A DNA stretch of 64,000 nt from positions 1,063,794 through 1,127,793 of the forward strand of contig CAJNDS010002390.1 of the NCBI GenBank assembly GCA_905221605.1, written 5' to 3'. Source of the stretch: Symbiodinium natans (taxonomy: Eukaryota; Sar; Dinophyceae; Suessiales; Symbiodiniaceae). The position numbers and the translations under genes were made by a program. The notes beneath the pieces were generated by a model that saw only the letters and a list, made by a program, of their open reading frames with translations, was not told the DNA's origin and made no database searches. Shown piece by piece: positions 48,003 to 61,192 of the stretch; position 1 is the first letter of the stretch; every line of letters starts with the position of its first letter.

Positions 48003-48123
48003 GGGGTTTAGGGTTTAGGGTTTAGGGTTTAGGGTTTAGGGTTTAGGGTTTAGGGTTTAGGGTTTAGGGTTTAGGGTTTAGGGTTTAGGGTTTAGGGTTT
48101 AGGGTTTAGGGTTTAGGGTTTAG
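48003..48123 (+). repeat. TTTAGGG array
   Basis: Seventeen perfect units, showing that the contig right of the gap shares the telomeric-repeat character of the left one. Confidence 0.95.
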
Positions 48124-50320
48124 GGGGCCAATCGTGCTGCAGAGTGTAGTAGAGGGGTCGGAATAATTACTCATAGTATTCCCTGAGGGTCTCTTTGTAC
48201 AAAAATGCTACCTATTCTAATGGTTTTCGGGCCCCTTTATTAGGTTGTGAGATGTTGTCTACCATTTTCTTAAGAGTCACCCCCCAAAGTTACATGTTCT
48301 TCCTTCTCAGGGGATTAATTGTTTTTACCCACTCTATCCATTGGCCTCGCGAGCCTTGGAATCTTGTCAAGAGGCGTAGAGCCGAACTACCGAATTCGGT
48401 CGAATTCAAATCTGATCTGCTTGGGAAACACAAAGTTCCTCCCATGATGGAGTGATAGATGCAAAGGGCTTTGTTCGAACTTTTTTTGAAGGGAATGCAA
48501 CTGTCGGGAGATACCAAGACACCAACTCGTTATGTGCATTGGGAAAGAGCACTGCCGGGCGACAGAAATACCACCTAGCTGACCGAAGCCCAAGCTCTTG
48601 GCGTGTCGCATTCCGTTCATGACATCAACTGAAACATGGTTGTGCGGTTTGGGGTTTTGGGACTGGAGAGTTGTTGAGTTGTCAGAAGCTGCACGAGCCA
48701 GTCCAAACGGCCAATGCGCAAATCACAGGTTAGGATTGAACCCCAAACCCCAAACCCTAAACTCTAAATCCTGAACCCTAAACCCCAAACCGTATACGGC
48801 CCAGAAGCTCGAACCCGTGAAGTGCTAAATAGAACACCCGCCCGCAAGAGGTTTTGCACGACATGTCTTTGCGGACGCGACGGCATGGTGTGTCTGTGTG
48901 TGTGTGTGTGCTTAAAGCAGCCTTCTATGTTGGCAGGACGGAAGAAGAGTTGTCGGAAAAGCCTAGCAGGTGTGGAAACAGGTTGCGTGAGGAAGCAATG
49001 GCTACATGCGGCAAATTCTGAAACGAACTGGAACCCCAAACCCTAAACCCTAAACCCTAAACCCTAAACCCTAAACCCTAAACCCCAGAACCATGAACCT
49101 CAAAACCCAATAGAACCGCCTAGCAGGAGGCCCTGTAGAGTGAAGCACTTTGATGGGCTCTACTTCCCGGGATTTAGGGGCTTAGGCCTAAACCCTAAAC
49201 CCTAGACCCTAAACCCTAAACCCTAAACCCTAAACCCTAAACCCCACCCGCCCCCCTCAAAGCCAATGGATGGCGCTGGCTTAAGCCAAACCCTGAGCCT
49301 CCGGAAAACCACGACTGGGTTGCTCCACGTTGCTCCCGTATGGGTGGTTTGGGTTGTTGCGGTTTGCCGTAAACCCTAAACCCTAAACCCTAAACCCTAA
49401 ACCCTAAACCCTAAACCCTAAACCCTAAACCCTAAACCCTGGGGGTTAGGGTTTAGGGTTTGGGGCTTTCGTAGGGCTTTAGAGCTTCAGGGTTTCAAGG
49501 GCTTTGGGGTTTGGATCTTCAGGAGCCAAGGACTTTTGCGCCTTGTAGTTGTTGGGTTGGACCTTGAGGACCACATGAACCCTAAAAGGGTTTAGGGTTT
49601 AGGGTTTAGGGTTTAGGGTTTAGGGTTTAGGGTTTAGGGTTTAGGGTTTAGGGTTTAGGGTTTAGGGTTTGTGGTTCATATACCCCAATAAGGATTGGAG
49701 TAGTATAGGGTATATGGTCCCAATTTTAGGGTTCATTTGGTTCCCAAGGAATATGCTGATGTTTTGTGTGTTGGGCATTCTTGTGCTGTGTGTTGTGTAT
49801 GTATGTAGTGCAGTTGCTTGGGTTACAGCTGTTTGCGAAGCGCATTGATGGTTAACAACGTTGTCATGAGAGACCTCAATGTGATTAGTGTTCGCAAAAC
49901 TACATTTTAAAATTTCCATTTGGTTCATAATATCCAATCTCTACTCTACAATAGTGTGTCCATGAGCCGGTACTATGTTCATTGCTACCGTTCATTGTAT
50001 CTACAAGCATCACGTACAATCATTGAATTCATGACGGCCTTCCATTTTTTTCGCAAACAGATCTCTGTACCTTGAAAGCCCTAGCCATACATTAAGAACC
50101 CCAAACCTACATCTTTGTAGCTTACTTAAGAATCCTTCAAGTGGTTTTGCAAGAAGAACCTACAACATAAGTAGGTCTTGCGTTCTTAAGGGAGAAACCC
50201 TAAACCCCAAACCCTAAACCCGTGGCAGGACCACCACGCCGCCATGCCTCCGTGTCTCCATGCGAGGTGTCTTGGCGTAGAACTTAGTGGCCGAAGTCCC
50301 CAGTATCTAACTCAGGCTGC
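48124..50320. other. Telomeric-repeat-rich region without recognised genes
   Basis: Arrays at 49035-49084, 49186-49240, 49369-49440 (CCCTAAA) and 49587-49670 (TTTAGGG). A TG microsatellite at 48892-48910. ORFs at 48195-48620 and 49662-49937 show no known features. Confidence 0.5.
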
Positions 50321-50321
50321 T

Positions 50322-50412
50322 TGCCTAAAGGCTCCTATGTAGTACCTTTTTGAGGTAGAACCCCCCTAGAACTAAGCCAAAAATGAACTACATTATGTGG
50401 AGCCTTCAGGTA
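50322..50412. mobile_element. MITE-like element, AAGGCTC family, copy 1
   Basis: The left end GCCTAAAGGCTCCTATGTAG and the right end CATTATGTGGAGCCTTCAGG are inverted copies. The core has TTTTTGAGGTAG...AACCCCCCTAGAACTAAGCC. About 91 bp. Confidence 0.7.
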
Positions 50413-50508
50413 GAACCCTGCTTTTATCATTTCGGAAAGCCCACTCTTGGACTGGGTCTTTGGCGCCCGAAACCCTGAATCCGAAGTAGCATCTACATGA
50501 TGTACTGC

Positions 50509-50601
50509 TACCTGAAGGCTCTACTATAGTTCCCTTTTGGGTTAGTTATAGGGGGTTCTAGTATACGACACAAAAAGGCACTACATAGGAGCCTTTTGGT
50601 A
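50509..50601. mobile_element. MITE-like element, AAGGCTC family, copy 2
   Basis: The left end TACCTGAAGGCTCTACTATA and the right end CTACATAGGAGCCTTTTGG. In opposite orientation to copy 1, from its core (GTTATAGGGGGTTCTAGTAT). Confidence 0.7.
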
Positions 50602-50918
50602 TACCCTAACCCGCTTGACCGCACACAGAACTCTCGTCTTCAGGCTTTTCGGAGCGATCCGCACAACACCAGCAGATCTCCAAACACACACACACACACA
50701 CACACAAGATCCTTTTTTTCTACCCTGTCCAACTTGAAGCTGTTTGAACACGTTAAGGGCAACCTTAAGGCTTTACAGGGTTTAGGGTTTGAGGTTTAGG
50801 GTTTGGGAGTTTCTTTTGATATGTTTACGCCCCTGAGCTCTAAGCCTATACAGATCTTCCAGTGGACTCCTTTTTTCTTTGGTCGTAGTTGTCTTTTCTA
50901 AACAAACCCGGCGGGAGG

Positions 50919-50924
<6 letters not shown>

Positions 50925-50968
<44 letters not shown>
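50925..50968 (+). repeat. (GA)n microsatellite
   Basis: About twenty GA repeats; the adjacent SLSLSL and RERERE ORFs are artefacts. A (CA)9 run lies at 50687-50705. Confidence 0.95.
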
Positions 50969-50969
<1 letters not shown>

Positions 50970-51811
50970 CGTGCGGACTGTGGGGACCGGATTTTACCAA
51001 TAGTACGGATTGGGGGAGGGCGTGGGGAGAGAAGGGGAAGAATACTCAGAACCTTTGATGAACCCAACCGTAAACCTTACCGAAACTCTCATAGGGGCGA
51101 ACCAACCCCAATCCCTAAACCCTAAACCCTATACCCTAAACCCTAAAACCCAAGGGTTCCTGAGCCTAAGGCTGCCAACCCACCACCACCCCCCCAAAAA
51201 ATAGATAAATGAACAAGAAATATTTTTTAGAAAAAACAAACAACAATGGCTGTAAGAAAGCAGAGAACTGAGCCCTATACAGTCTTGTCAACGACTTTAT
51301 GAAGCTTCAGTTCTAGTTTTGATTCTAGTTAATAACTTAGTACCCTTATTGTTTTTGTTTTCATGTTTGGGATGGGCACCTCGTTCTTTGGGTTTAGGAT
51401 TGAAACTTGTTTGGGGGACTCTTCAACACAAGAAGACTGCAAAGGGTACCTTCAAACGGGGGGGGGGGGGGGGGGGGGCAGAACTTAGAAGAACTCAGGA
51501 CGGTTGGGCGTGCGGGTTGATCGAATTGTGGTCATTTTCTTGTTGTAAACCCTATACCCTAAATGCTGGCTAAACCTCACTTACCCTTCATCCTAACTTG
51601 AAGGGCCTGTATGACCCTGACTCCAAACCCACAAAGGGGTTTCCGAAAGTAGGCGTAGCTTTTCTGGAGGTTTGGGAAAGTTTTGGCTTTATTTAGGGTT
51701 TGGAGTGGGTTGCTTCAATAAGGACTATAACCTTTTTCGGCTATGTTGGAGGGGGGGGAAACCCGTGGTGGATAGAAATGCCCACCATGCTAAGAAGCCA
51801 TGGTTAAGGGG

Positions 51812-51980
51812 TAAAAGGAGGGACCCCTAGAAGAGGGGGACCCTTAATCCTATTCCCCTATATAACCCCTATACCTATATATATATATATATATATACCT
51901 TATATAGTCCCCATATAGCTGAGTAGCCCCTATACCCCTGTTGAACCTCTAAGGTCCCTTATAAGGGTCCCTCCTTTAGT
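51812..51980. repeat. Foldback with internal (TA)n
   Basis: TAAAAGGAGGGACCC at the left and its inverted form GGGTCCCTCCTTTAG at the right enclose a TATA-rich centre (51873-51897). A possible cruciform or small element. Confidence 0.5.
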
Positions 51981-52024
51981 CCCTTGACATGAGGGGGAAC
52001 CCTAAACCCGAAACCCACCACGAG

Positions 52025-52091
52025 GTGCGGGCGACGCGAGAGTGGGAGTTGATCTTTGGCATGTCCCGATGCCACATTTGTCGCCTGGTTC
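52025..52091 (+). CDS. Unassigned exon-like island
   Basis: After CCACGAG, VRATREWELIFGMSRCHICR then LV, before a GC. Balanced composition and AG/GC borders as in the channel gene. Product unknown. Confidence 0.35.
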
Positions 52092-52158
52092 GCAAGATTC
52101 TGGGTTTAGGGTTTAAGGTTTCGGTTTTTGGGTTTAGGCCTCAGGCGGTTTCACGGCT

Positions 52159-52247
52159 TACCCAAAGGCTCCTATGTAGCACCTTTGGGGTAGTATACTA
52201 GAATCCCCTTTCAACCCAAAAAAGAACTACATCAGAGCCTTCAGGTA
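52159..52247. mobile_element. MITE-like element, AAGGCTC family, copy 3
   Basis: Left TACCCAAAGGCTCCTATGTA, right ACATCAGAGCCTTCAGGTA. Its core GTAGTATACTAGAATCCCC is shared with copies 2 and 4. Confidence 0.7.
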
Positions 52248-53130
52248 TCTTGCATGCTACAGAATAGAGCGAAAAGAAGAACTCCAGAATCGGGCGAGAA
52301 CCGCTTATGAGGCCAGTTAGGGAACCTTTCCCTCCCAGTTATCATTGCAAATACCCCCCCCCCCCCCCCAGAAACTTTAAACGATGTATGCGGATTCTGC
52401 TGAAGGTTTATTTCGTTGGTTTAGGCTGCGCTGGATGTGATGCCTGTGGTTCGCATCGCACCTTGTGCTGTAGCTAGCTCGTTACACACCCTCAATACAT
52501 ATCACCCGCATTGAAGATAGCTTTCCAAACCCATCGTGGTTGCCTTCATAAATTCTCAAACCGTCTGTGGACATGCTCATATACAGCCTGTCACTTTGTA
52601 CCATGACCCTTTGAAATTCAACCATGCGTTAAGAAACTCAGTCATGTACTCAGTCATATCAACGCCGGTCCCTTTAAATACGTTCACGCAGAGTGCTGTT
52701 TTTTCGCGTATGCCATGTTCAATATCTGCATGCTCCCACGGGATTGAATGATGATGCAAATTATAAGTATAAGAACTGTTGTTGTTGGTGGTGGAGGTGG
52801 TAATGGTGGTGCGGACAATCAAAGAGCGCATGTACATGTTTATGTGTATGTAGATGTACATGTAGGAGTATTTGTGAGCATAAATGCTGCCCCTGCAGGG
52901 GTTTTCTGGTTTTCGGCGGGTTTTCGTTACATGCTGCAGCTCTGGATGGATTGAAGATTCCCGGGAAAGTCTTGGGCTACATTTCCGGCTTCCCCTCTTG
53001 AGCATCTTTAGCACAAGACGAAAAACAGAAGATTGAAGATTGAGTTTCCTCAGAAAACCCTGGGGCTGCGCCTTCGATTCCATCCTGAATGTCTTGAGCC
53101 TTATAGGGTCTAGGGTTTAGGGTTTAGGGA

Positions 53131-53304
53131 AGACGGGAAGATGTCGATCCGAGGGTGGCCCAAGAGTTGTCTGAGACTCTTCAAATTTTAACCCAAGTGT
53201 CTTCATCCCAAAAACTGGCCGGAAGTCACATCAAGATGTGTGAGGGCATTTCCCCCAACGTGATCGTTGTTTCGTGCGGCCTTCGTGCACGTGATATGCT
53301 GTAA
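53131..53304 (+). CDS. Unassigned exon-like island with stop
   Basis: Fifty-seven codons then TAA, starting just after a TTTAGGG block, with ordinary composition (RREDVDPRVAQELSETLQIL, later KMCEGISPNVIVVSCG). It could be a terminal exon using the TTTAG|GG of the telomeric repeat as acceptor. Unknown product. Confidence 0.35.
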   Translation, partial: RREDVDPRVAQELSETLQILTQVSSSQKLAGSHIKMCEGISPNVIVVSCGLRARDML

Positions 53305-54258
53305 ACACAACACAGAAGTGACAACCCAGCCCCCAAGGCACCTCGTGGCACGATGCCTACGCTAGGATCAGTTCCAGGAACTACTACCCCTGATGCAACT
53401 TAAGCCCAAAACCCAAAACCCCAAACCCAAAACCCTAAGCCCTAAGCCCTAAGCCCTATAAGCCCTATAAGCCCTAAGCCCTATAAGCCCTAGCCCCTTG
53501 GCCCCAAACCCTCCCCGAAACCCTAAACCTAGCACACCCGAAGCCGCAGGGGGCTTGGGGTGTTTTGAATTCGGATGGTGGGTTTAGGGTTTAGGGTTTA
53601 GGGTTTAAGGTTTAGGGTTTAGGGTTTAGGGTTTAGGGACCACGAAGCAGGTTCGGCAAGGACGGGCCTCATCACCTCATTGCACTACGAGAGGCGCGCA
53701 TAAGGGCTTAGAGTTCAGGGGGGTTTAGGGTTCAGGGTTGTCAAAGGGCTTTGTGGTACTTTACGGTAACTTTAGATCCTTACCCTTTTTGGGTTTGTTG
53801 GGTTTCTTAACGGCAGCTAAAACTTAAATTTATAGCTACCCTCCTGAGTGCAGCCAAGCGGGGTTTTGGGTTTAGGGTTGACGGTGTACGGGGGGGGGGT
53901 TTAGTGTTGGGAGGCTTTCAGGCGTTTCGCATTTGGATGTTGAGTGGAATGGTTATCTGTACCTGGAGGAAAAACCCCAAACCCTAAACCCCAAACCCTA
54001 AACCCTAAACCCCAAACCCCAACTCGACCCAACCCTGCGCCCGTTCGAAGGGACCCCTGTGCCTGAGTTTTGGGCTCCAATCACCTGGTTCTGGCGCTCA
54101 CTTGTAGGTTTTAAGAGTTTTGGGGATGTAGGGGGTTTAGGGGTAGAGGCTTTGGGGTTCTAGGGTTTAGGGTTTAGGGTTTAGGGTTTAGGGTTTAGGT
54201 TTTTAGGGTTAGGGCTTAGGGCTTGCAGGCCCTTTGTCTGATGCTTTTGTCTGAGCAG

Positions 54259-54526
54259 CCTGCGGCGACAGAGCCACACAAGAGGTTACTGCCTCATCGT
54301 CATCACAGTCCACAGAGTTGCGCAGGGCATCGCCCAGCCCTGAGCCCCCAAGGAGGGGGCCTGAGCAATGCCCAGCCCCACCTACAGAGGGGGGAGCAGC
54401 AGAATCCGCTCAGTTGCCAGTCAAACAGGAGACGAAAGAGGAGTCGAGCTCCCACTCCAGTGATTCCTCCGCAAAGGATGAAGAGCCCCTGCCCAAGGGC
54501 AGACCTGGCTTGCTGTCCTGCTGCGG
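54259..54526 (+). CDS. Unassigned Ser/Pro/Glu-rich exon
   Basis: Acceptor TCTGAGCAG, then about 88 codons without stop: ATQEVTASSSSQSTELRRAS, PSPEPPRRGPEQCPAPP, QETKEESSSHSSDSSAKDEE and others, before GCAGGG (GC donor). Low-complexity, probably disordered. The opposite-strand ORF is its shadow. Confidence 0.45.
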
Positions 54527-54529
54527 GCA

Positions 54530-55560
54530 GGGTCCCCAACCCTAAGCCCTAAACCCTAAAGCCCAAAACAATTAAACCCCTTAACCCCTGACACTTAAAA
54601 AACTAGGCCCCCTAAGCCCCTAAACCCTAAACCCTAACCCTAAACCCCAAAAACTTAATCCCCTAAACCCCTAAACCCTTAAGCTTCAAGCCCAAGTTGC
54701 TACAGCATCTTCAAAGCACACTTTGTTGGTGCGGCCGGGACCCCAAACCCTATTTGAACCCTAACTCCTAAACCCTACCTGAACTCCCAACTACCGGTGT
54801 TTATATACCCTACTGTTATGGTTAAAGGGTAGTTGGGGGGTGCTGGTAAGCCCTAGACCTTATACACCGCAGACCCTAAACCAAAAACCCCTCCCTGTCC
54901 GAAAGTCCGATGTCTTCGAAACCGTACGGTTAAGATGACAGCAAAGTACCCGGGGCGATTAACATCCTCGGACCCTAGACCTCAAACCCTAAATCTGAAG
55001 CTCCAAAGCCTAGGCCTCAAACCCGAAACCCTACGCCCTAAACCTGAAGCCTCAAACCTCAAACCCTAGACCCGCAGCCATAAAACCTAAACCCTAAATC
55101 TCAAACCCTAAAACCGAAACCCTAACCCCCCTGAACGCCGAACCGTAAACCCGAAAGCCTAGACCCTAAACCGCAAACCCCAGCAAGCGTTCAGGCTTTA
55201 GGGCAAAAGCAGTTTCCGGTCTGCTGAACCTTGTAAGCACGATATTTTTGGGGCGAGTTAGGGTTTAGGCTCTAGGGTCTAGGGTTTAGGGTTTAGGGTT
55301 TAGGGTTTAGGGTCTAGGGTTTAGGGAACTCTGAGACTTCGATGGGCCCTCCCAAATTCATGATGCCTCAACCCTAAAGCCTATAAGGTTAGCCCTGAAA
55401 ACAGAACATTAGATAAACCCTAACAGCCTAAGCCCTAAACCCCTATACCCCTAAACCCTAAGCCCAGAACCCTAAAACCTAAACCTTCACACCGAAAACC
55501 ACATCAGGATCCTGAGGCACGACCGCAGCCGGACGCACCGATGCTCCCCGCCGTCAATTG
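54530..55560. other. Decayed CCCTAAA region
   Basis: Long stretches of irregular CCCTAAA-like units (CCCGAAA, CCTCAAA, CCGCAAA) at 54540-54680 and 54970-55190, which look like mutated arrays. A small open piece at 55507-55555 (DPEARPQPDAPMLPAVN) follows a CATCAG. Confidence 0.5.
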
Positions 55561-55648
55561 TTTTTGGGTTTAGGGTTTAGGGTTTAGGGTTTAGGGTTTA
55601 GGGCTTAGGGTTGAGGGTTGAGGGTTGAGGGTTGAGGCCTGAGTAGGG

Positions 55649-55787
55649 TTTGGGACCCGGAGTAGGCCCTTATTCCTTTTTTTTTTTTTTGTTTGGGGGG
55701 GGGGGGGGGGGGTTAGGTTCCTTAGAAGCCCCTTTACGCCAAAAAGGGCACCCTTGTTATTCCTAGGTTACTTTTGGTGGAGGGTCC
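55649..55787. mobile_element. Short foldback element, GGGACCCGGAG subtype
   Basis: Shares GGCCCTTATTCC...GGTTCC...AAAAAGGGCACCCTTG...TTCCTAGGTTAC with the CTAGG family, but its centre is expanded to T15 and G18. Partial relatives lie at 9127-9190, 10413-10456 and 61060-61085. Confidence 0.55.
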
Positions 55788-56119
55788 AGGGTTTAGGGTT
55801 TAGGATATAGGGTTATTTGAGTAGGGTTTGCCTTTTGAGAAGCCCAGAGAGCCGAATCCTTAGAAGAAGGCAGTATGCTTCCGTTCGGACGCAGGAACAC
55901 CCAAACCCTAAAGCCTAAACCTGAAACCCTAAACACCGAAGGCCTGCTCCTTAGTTCAGGGCTTTGGCCTAACCATTATGGATGCCACGAACCCTGACCC
56001 TGTAGCCTTAACCCTGAAGGCCTAGACCCTCTCAATGTAGTTTAGAGTTTAGGATTTAGGGTTTAGGATTTAGGGTTTAGGGTTTGGGGTTTAGGGTTTA
56101 GGCTTTAGGGTGTAGGGTT

Positions 56120-56213
56120 TACATGAAGGCTCTAGTGTAGTTCCTCTTTGTGTTAGTTGTAGGGGATTCTCGTATACTACCCCAAAAATGTACAACATAG
56201 GAGCCTTTAGGTA
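56120..56213. mobile_element. MITE-like element, AAGGCTC family, copy 4
   Basis: Left TACATGAAGGCTCTAGTGTA, right ACAACATAGGAGCCTTTAGG. The same orientation as copy 2, with core GTTGTAGGGGATTCTCGTAT. Confidence 0.7.
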
Positions 56214-57753
56214 GGGTGTGTCACATGCTCTGCGTATCACCACGGTTCACGTTCCCTCCCAACCTGCCCAACCCCATCTATCACCTTATTTAGTTAGTTG
56301 TTGTTAATCTCCTGCTAACCTTTGGGACCAAGTGAACCCTAAAGTTTGGGGTCTCACACCCGATATACTAAAATCCCTCTTGAGGTGTATGAACCATAGA
56401 AAAACCCTTTTTGGGTTCATTCAGTCCCCAAGGAACTGGCTGCTTGCAAGACGGGGGGCTTCCGAGGGGCTCCCCTAAACCCGAACCCATAAACCTATAC
56501 CCTCAAATCCGAACCCCCAAAGTCTGAAACCCTAAACCCTAAACCCTAAACCCTAAACCCTAAACCCTAAACCCTAAGGAGTCTAAAGACCTAGGGCCCA
56601 AAACGCCCTGCAAGTCGACACCCTCGAGCCCTACCAGCGCCCATGAGCCCCCAGGCATGCCCAAAGAAGCATCCAGAAAGCCGCGGCCTTGCCCGGCGGG
56701 CCGGCTTCGGAGGCCAGAACTTTGGTGGGGGGGGGGGGGGTTGTCATCTAACATAATTCGCATGGCATAGATGAGGCAATCGAACGGAGTAGGGCGTAGA
56801 TGATATACTGTAGAATAGCATCACATTCGCGGATTTGAGTGGAATCGTACAGGTATAGTCGAACTTGGCTTCAGGGTGTATGGCATTAGCGGGTATGCCT
56901 CTGTGTGTGTGTGTGTGTATGTATTTCCGGTCGGTTCTCTAAATTATGGTCCCTTTTGGGTACCCAAAGCAATGGGGGCCTCCTTATAGCAGGACCATAC
57001 TATGGAGAAGTGACCACATGCATAGATACATGTGTGTCTCTGTGTGTGTGTGTGTGTTGTTTTTTTTTTTTCGTGTGTGTGTGTGGGTGGGTGGGTGGGT
57101 GGGTGTGTTGGGGGTGTAGCGAGCTCGGGGGGCTCTCGGGTTGAGGGTTTGGACCCAGGATCTGCCTATTTTCACTCTGGCTTCTTGGCTGAAACTTTGG
57201 GCGTAAAGCCCTGCGCCGCAAAAGCCTAACGCCGCCCGAACAAGTTAACCCTGTAAGCTATCGAGCCTTCATCTTCCTGCAGCCCCAGAAGCTTGAAGAT
57301 CTGAGCCAGTAAGCCTCAACCCTACCCCTCAAGTCACCCCAAAGCCCTCCGCGTCGGCAGTCCCAACCTCGGCTCCCCAAAACCTTGAACCTCCCTAAAC
57401 CCTAAACCCTAAACCCTATACCCTTAAACTTTGAAATCCTCAGTCTTCAGCCTTCAGGCCCGAAATTCTGTGAACCCCCTGCACCCCTCAAAACATCCGG
57501 GCACCCCGAATTTGGAACTGGAGCCCCTGGACCCCAAAAAGCCTCTGAAAACTTAGTAGAAAAAGTATGAAGCCTTTATCCTTCTTGTGGCCTTACGATC
57601 CCCTTTAATTCAAAAAGGTTGACCTTCAGTTCCCCGAGGACGCTGGACAACTAAGAAGAGCCTACACCTCACACCCTAAAACCCCAAACCCTAAACCCTA
57701 AACCCCTAAACCCATAAACCCTAAACCCTAAACCCTGAACCCTGCACCCTCAG
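56214..57753. other. No recognised gene
   Basis: Short telomeric blocks (56529-56577, 57395-57420, 57675-57745), poly-G (56726-56740), and TG microsatellites (56901-56918, 57040-57090) whose CVCVCV and THTHTH ORFs are artefacts. I see nothing else supportable. Confidence 0.5.
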
Positions 57754-57834
57754 CCTTTTAACAAGGCGGGGACCATGTCTCAGTCTTCCTACAACTCCTT
57801 GATGCAAAACTTTCCCGAGCTCGTCGCCCCTCTG
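57754..57834 (+). CDS. Unassigned exon-like island
   Basis: Acceptor CACCCTCAG, twenty-seven codons (PFNKAGTMSQSSYNSLMQNF then PELVAPL), before GCTGCA (GC donor). The same exon style as the channel gene; product unknown. Confidence 0.45.
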
Positions 57835-58327
57835 GCTGCACATGAAGTAGGGTTTAGGGTTTAGGCTTTTGGGTTTAGGGTTTAGGGTTTAGGGTTTAGG
57901 GCACCAATATTCAAAAGGAACCTTTTATACACTCACCAAGAACAGTAACATATACCGTGTGTCATATGGCTGTATCTTGCTCTTTGGCTTCGGGGCTTAA
58001 GGCTTAGGGCTTTCGTGGTTTTAGATTTTGGGGTTTTAGGGTTTTTGGGGTTGGAGGATTTTGGGTTGGGATGTTCTCTTAAAGGGATTGTAGCACCCCA
58101 GTATAATCCCCTATCAAGGATCTGCTAGTATAAGCGGAACATCCCAAGCTTAAGGTTTAGGGTTCTTCTTTTCTTTTGTTAGGGCTTCGGGTTTTTGAGG
58201 CTCAGGGACTTGATGCTCTAGGCTTGGCTTCGAGGTTTGGAGTATCATGAACGACATGCAGCTCCGTAGCCCGAACACAGGAGTCCAAACAGTTCCTCCT
58301 TGTGACCCTATAAACCCCAAACCCCAA

Positions 58328-58415
58328 ACCCTAAACCCTAAACCCTAAACCCTAAACCCTAAACCCTAAACCCTAAACCCTAAACCCTAAACCCTAAACC
58401 CTAAACCCTAAACCC
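58328..58415 (-). repeat. CCCTAAA array
   Basis: Twelve units, perfect except at the left edge. Confidence 0.95.
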
Positions 58416-58508
58416 TACCCCAAATAGACGTCACTTGTGAACCCTGAGTCCTAAACCCTATAAATATCTCCGACGTTCACATGGCCTTAATGGAGGGGTC
58501 GAATAAAG

Positions 58509-59567
<1,059 letters not shown>

Positions 59568-59625
59568 GACATGACGTTGCTGGTCGACAGTGGTTCACAC
59601 TGGCTTGACGTGGAGCCTCCCTCGG
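59568..59625 (+). CDS. Unassigned exon-like island
   Basis: Acceptor CGGGCCCAG, then DMTLLVDSGSHWLDVEPPS plus one base, before GCTTGG (GC donor). The frame stays open further right. D-S-G resembles an aspartic protease core, but on 19 residues this is not evidence of one. Confidence 0.4.
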
Positions 59626-60849
59626 GCTTGGTGGTTCTTGCGCATGGTTTACGGCGACCTCTCCACCCTCAACGAACCCTAGACCCTAAACCCTAAAACC
59701 CTAAACCCTGACCCTAGAACCCTAAACCCTAAACCCATTTTTGAACTGAAGGGCGACGATGTCACAATACTGGCAAGTTTCATCCCCTTCTCGCTCCCCT
59801 ATATACCTGTACTTGCTACCCACCATTCCTTCCAGTTCGGGCCTCTCTTGAAACTCTTTTCTTCTTGCAGAGGGTACGGAGGGAGGTGGTGGGGTTCGGG
59901 GGTGGGGTGGGTCAGCGTACATGCTTCGCCTCTAGACACTACTTCCGGATGAAGCTTGGAGTACTTGCTACTCGGTGAACGCTTGCGCTATACATTCAGT
60001 TCCCTAGGTAAACGTCTATGCGACAGGGTAGGCGAATGATGCTAAGAGCAACGATGATACGCAACAAAAGCAGAATAATGCATGTATAGCACCAGTACCG
60101 CTTGAAGCTGAAATGCAGTTTAATTTTCATTGTCAGTATGTCTCTCACTTGTTGTCAGTTTACTCTAGTTCAAAGCTGTAAAATACTCCAGCCACTGGAC
60201 AGAAAGAGGCCTGACGTGACGGCTGTTGTCGCCCTAGACCCTAAACCTGAAGACATATTGTAGATTCCCTGAATTGAGGCTTCAGGCTTAAGCGTTACAC
60301 ATGGTTAATGAGAAATTTTTCTGTGGGGATTGGGGGTTAGGGGCTTGTGCACATGGTTCCCTGAAGCTTTCCGTTTTTGTTACCTGTTGGAGTACGGGCC
60401 CGCGTGTTTAGGTTACTTAAAGGGCTGTTTGATTCCAAGTGTGCTAAAAAAACAGCCCTAAACCCTAAATTCGAAACTCGGAACTCCTGTAAGCCCTAAA
60501 CCCAAAACCGAATTCCAAACCCTAAGCATAAACCGTGAACCCCTAAAAAACTAAACCCGAAACCCTAAACCCCAAGCCTTAAACCATCATTCTTCAACTC
60601 CTCCAAGCCCACTTGCCAAGCCAAGTCTTCACTGCCACCACCCTCCCCCCCCCCCCCCCCCCCCCCCCCCCTCCTAAACCCTGAACCCCGAAACTGTGCA
60701 TTAATGTCTCGGGTTTAGGGTTTAGGGTTTAGGGTTTAGGGTTTAGGGTTTAGGGTTTAGGGTTTAGGGTTTAGGGTTTAGGGCTACGAACCTAGAATCC
60801 TGAAACATGCCGAACCACAAGCATGCTAAGCCCTTAAACTTCCAGGACT

Positions 60850-61000
60850 CAGAGTGGGCCCTTATTCCCTTTCTTGGGTCGAGCTAACCCTAAACCCTAA
60901 ACCCTAAACCCTAAACCCTAAACCCTAAACCCTAAACCCTAAACCCTAAACCCTAAACCTGAAAAGCGCGCCCTTTGTATTCCAAGGCTTCTTTCGATTC
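60850..61000. mobile_element. Short foldback element split by a telomeric array
   Basis: The left half GGGCCCTTATTCCCTTTCTTGG and the right half GCGCGCCCTTTGTATTCCAAGG are separated by ten CCCTAAA units (60891-60958). A second case of an array at the centre of this element family (compare 12154-12301). Confidence 0.5.
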
Positions 61001-61135
61001 TCAACCCTTTGAGGGATTAAGCTGTTTAGGGTTAGTAGCCCTAAATTCTTAACCCTGAACCCTTGTTATTCCTAGGTTACTTATGGCCCTAAACCCGAAA
61101 CCCCAAACCCCAAACCCTGTGTAAACTATTGCAAG

Positions 61136-61192
61136 GAGCAGGCTCATCTCCGATTTGTGAAGCGGCCGTCGGATCCCGATGCGTGTAACGGG
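61136..61192 (+). CDS. Unassigned exon-like island
   Basis: Acceptor ATTGCAAG, nineteen codons EQAHLRFVKRPSDPDACNG, before GCACAG (GC donor), then a telomeric array. Unknown product. Confidence 0.4.

Noticed and set aside
56905-57229. ORFs with CVCVCV or THTHTH runs
   Set aside because: Translation of TG/CA microsatellites.
59568-59625. Aspartic protease suggested by LLVDSGS
   Set aside because: Only a 19-residue island; no flap or second motif, and no retroelement around it.
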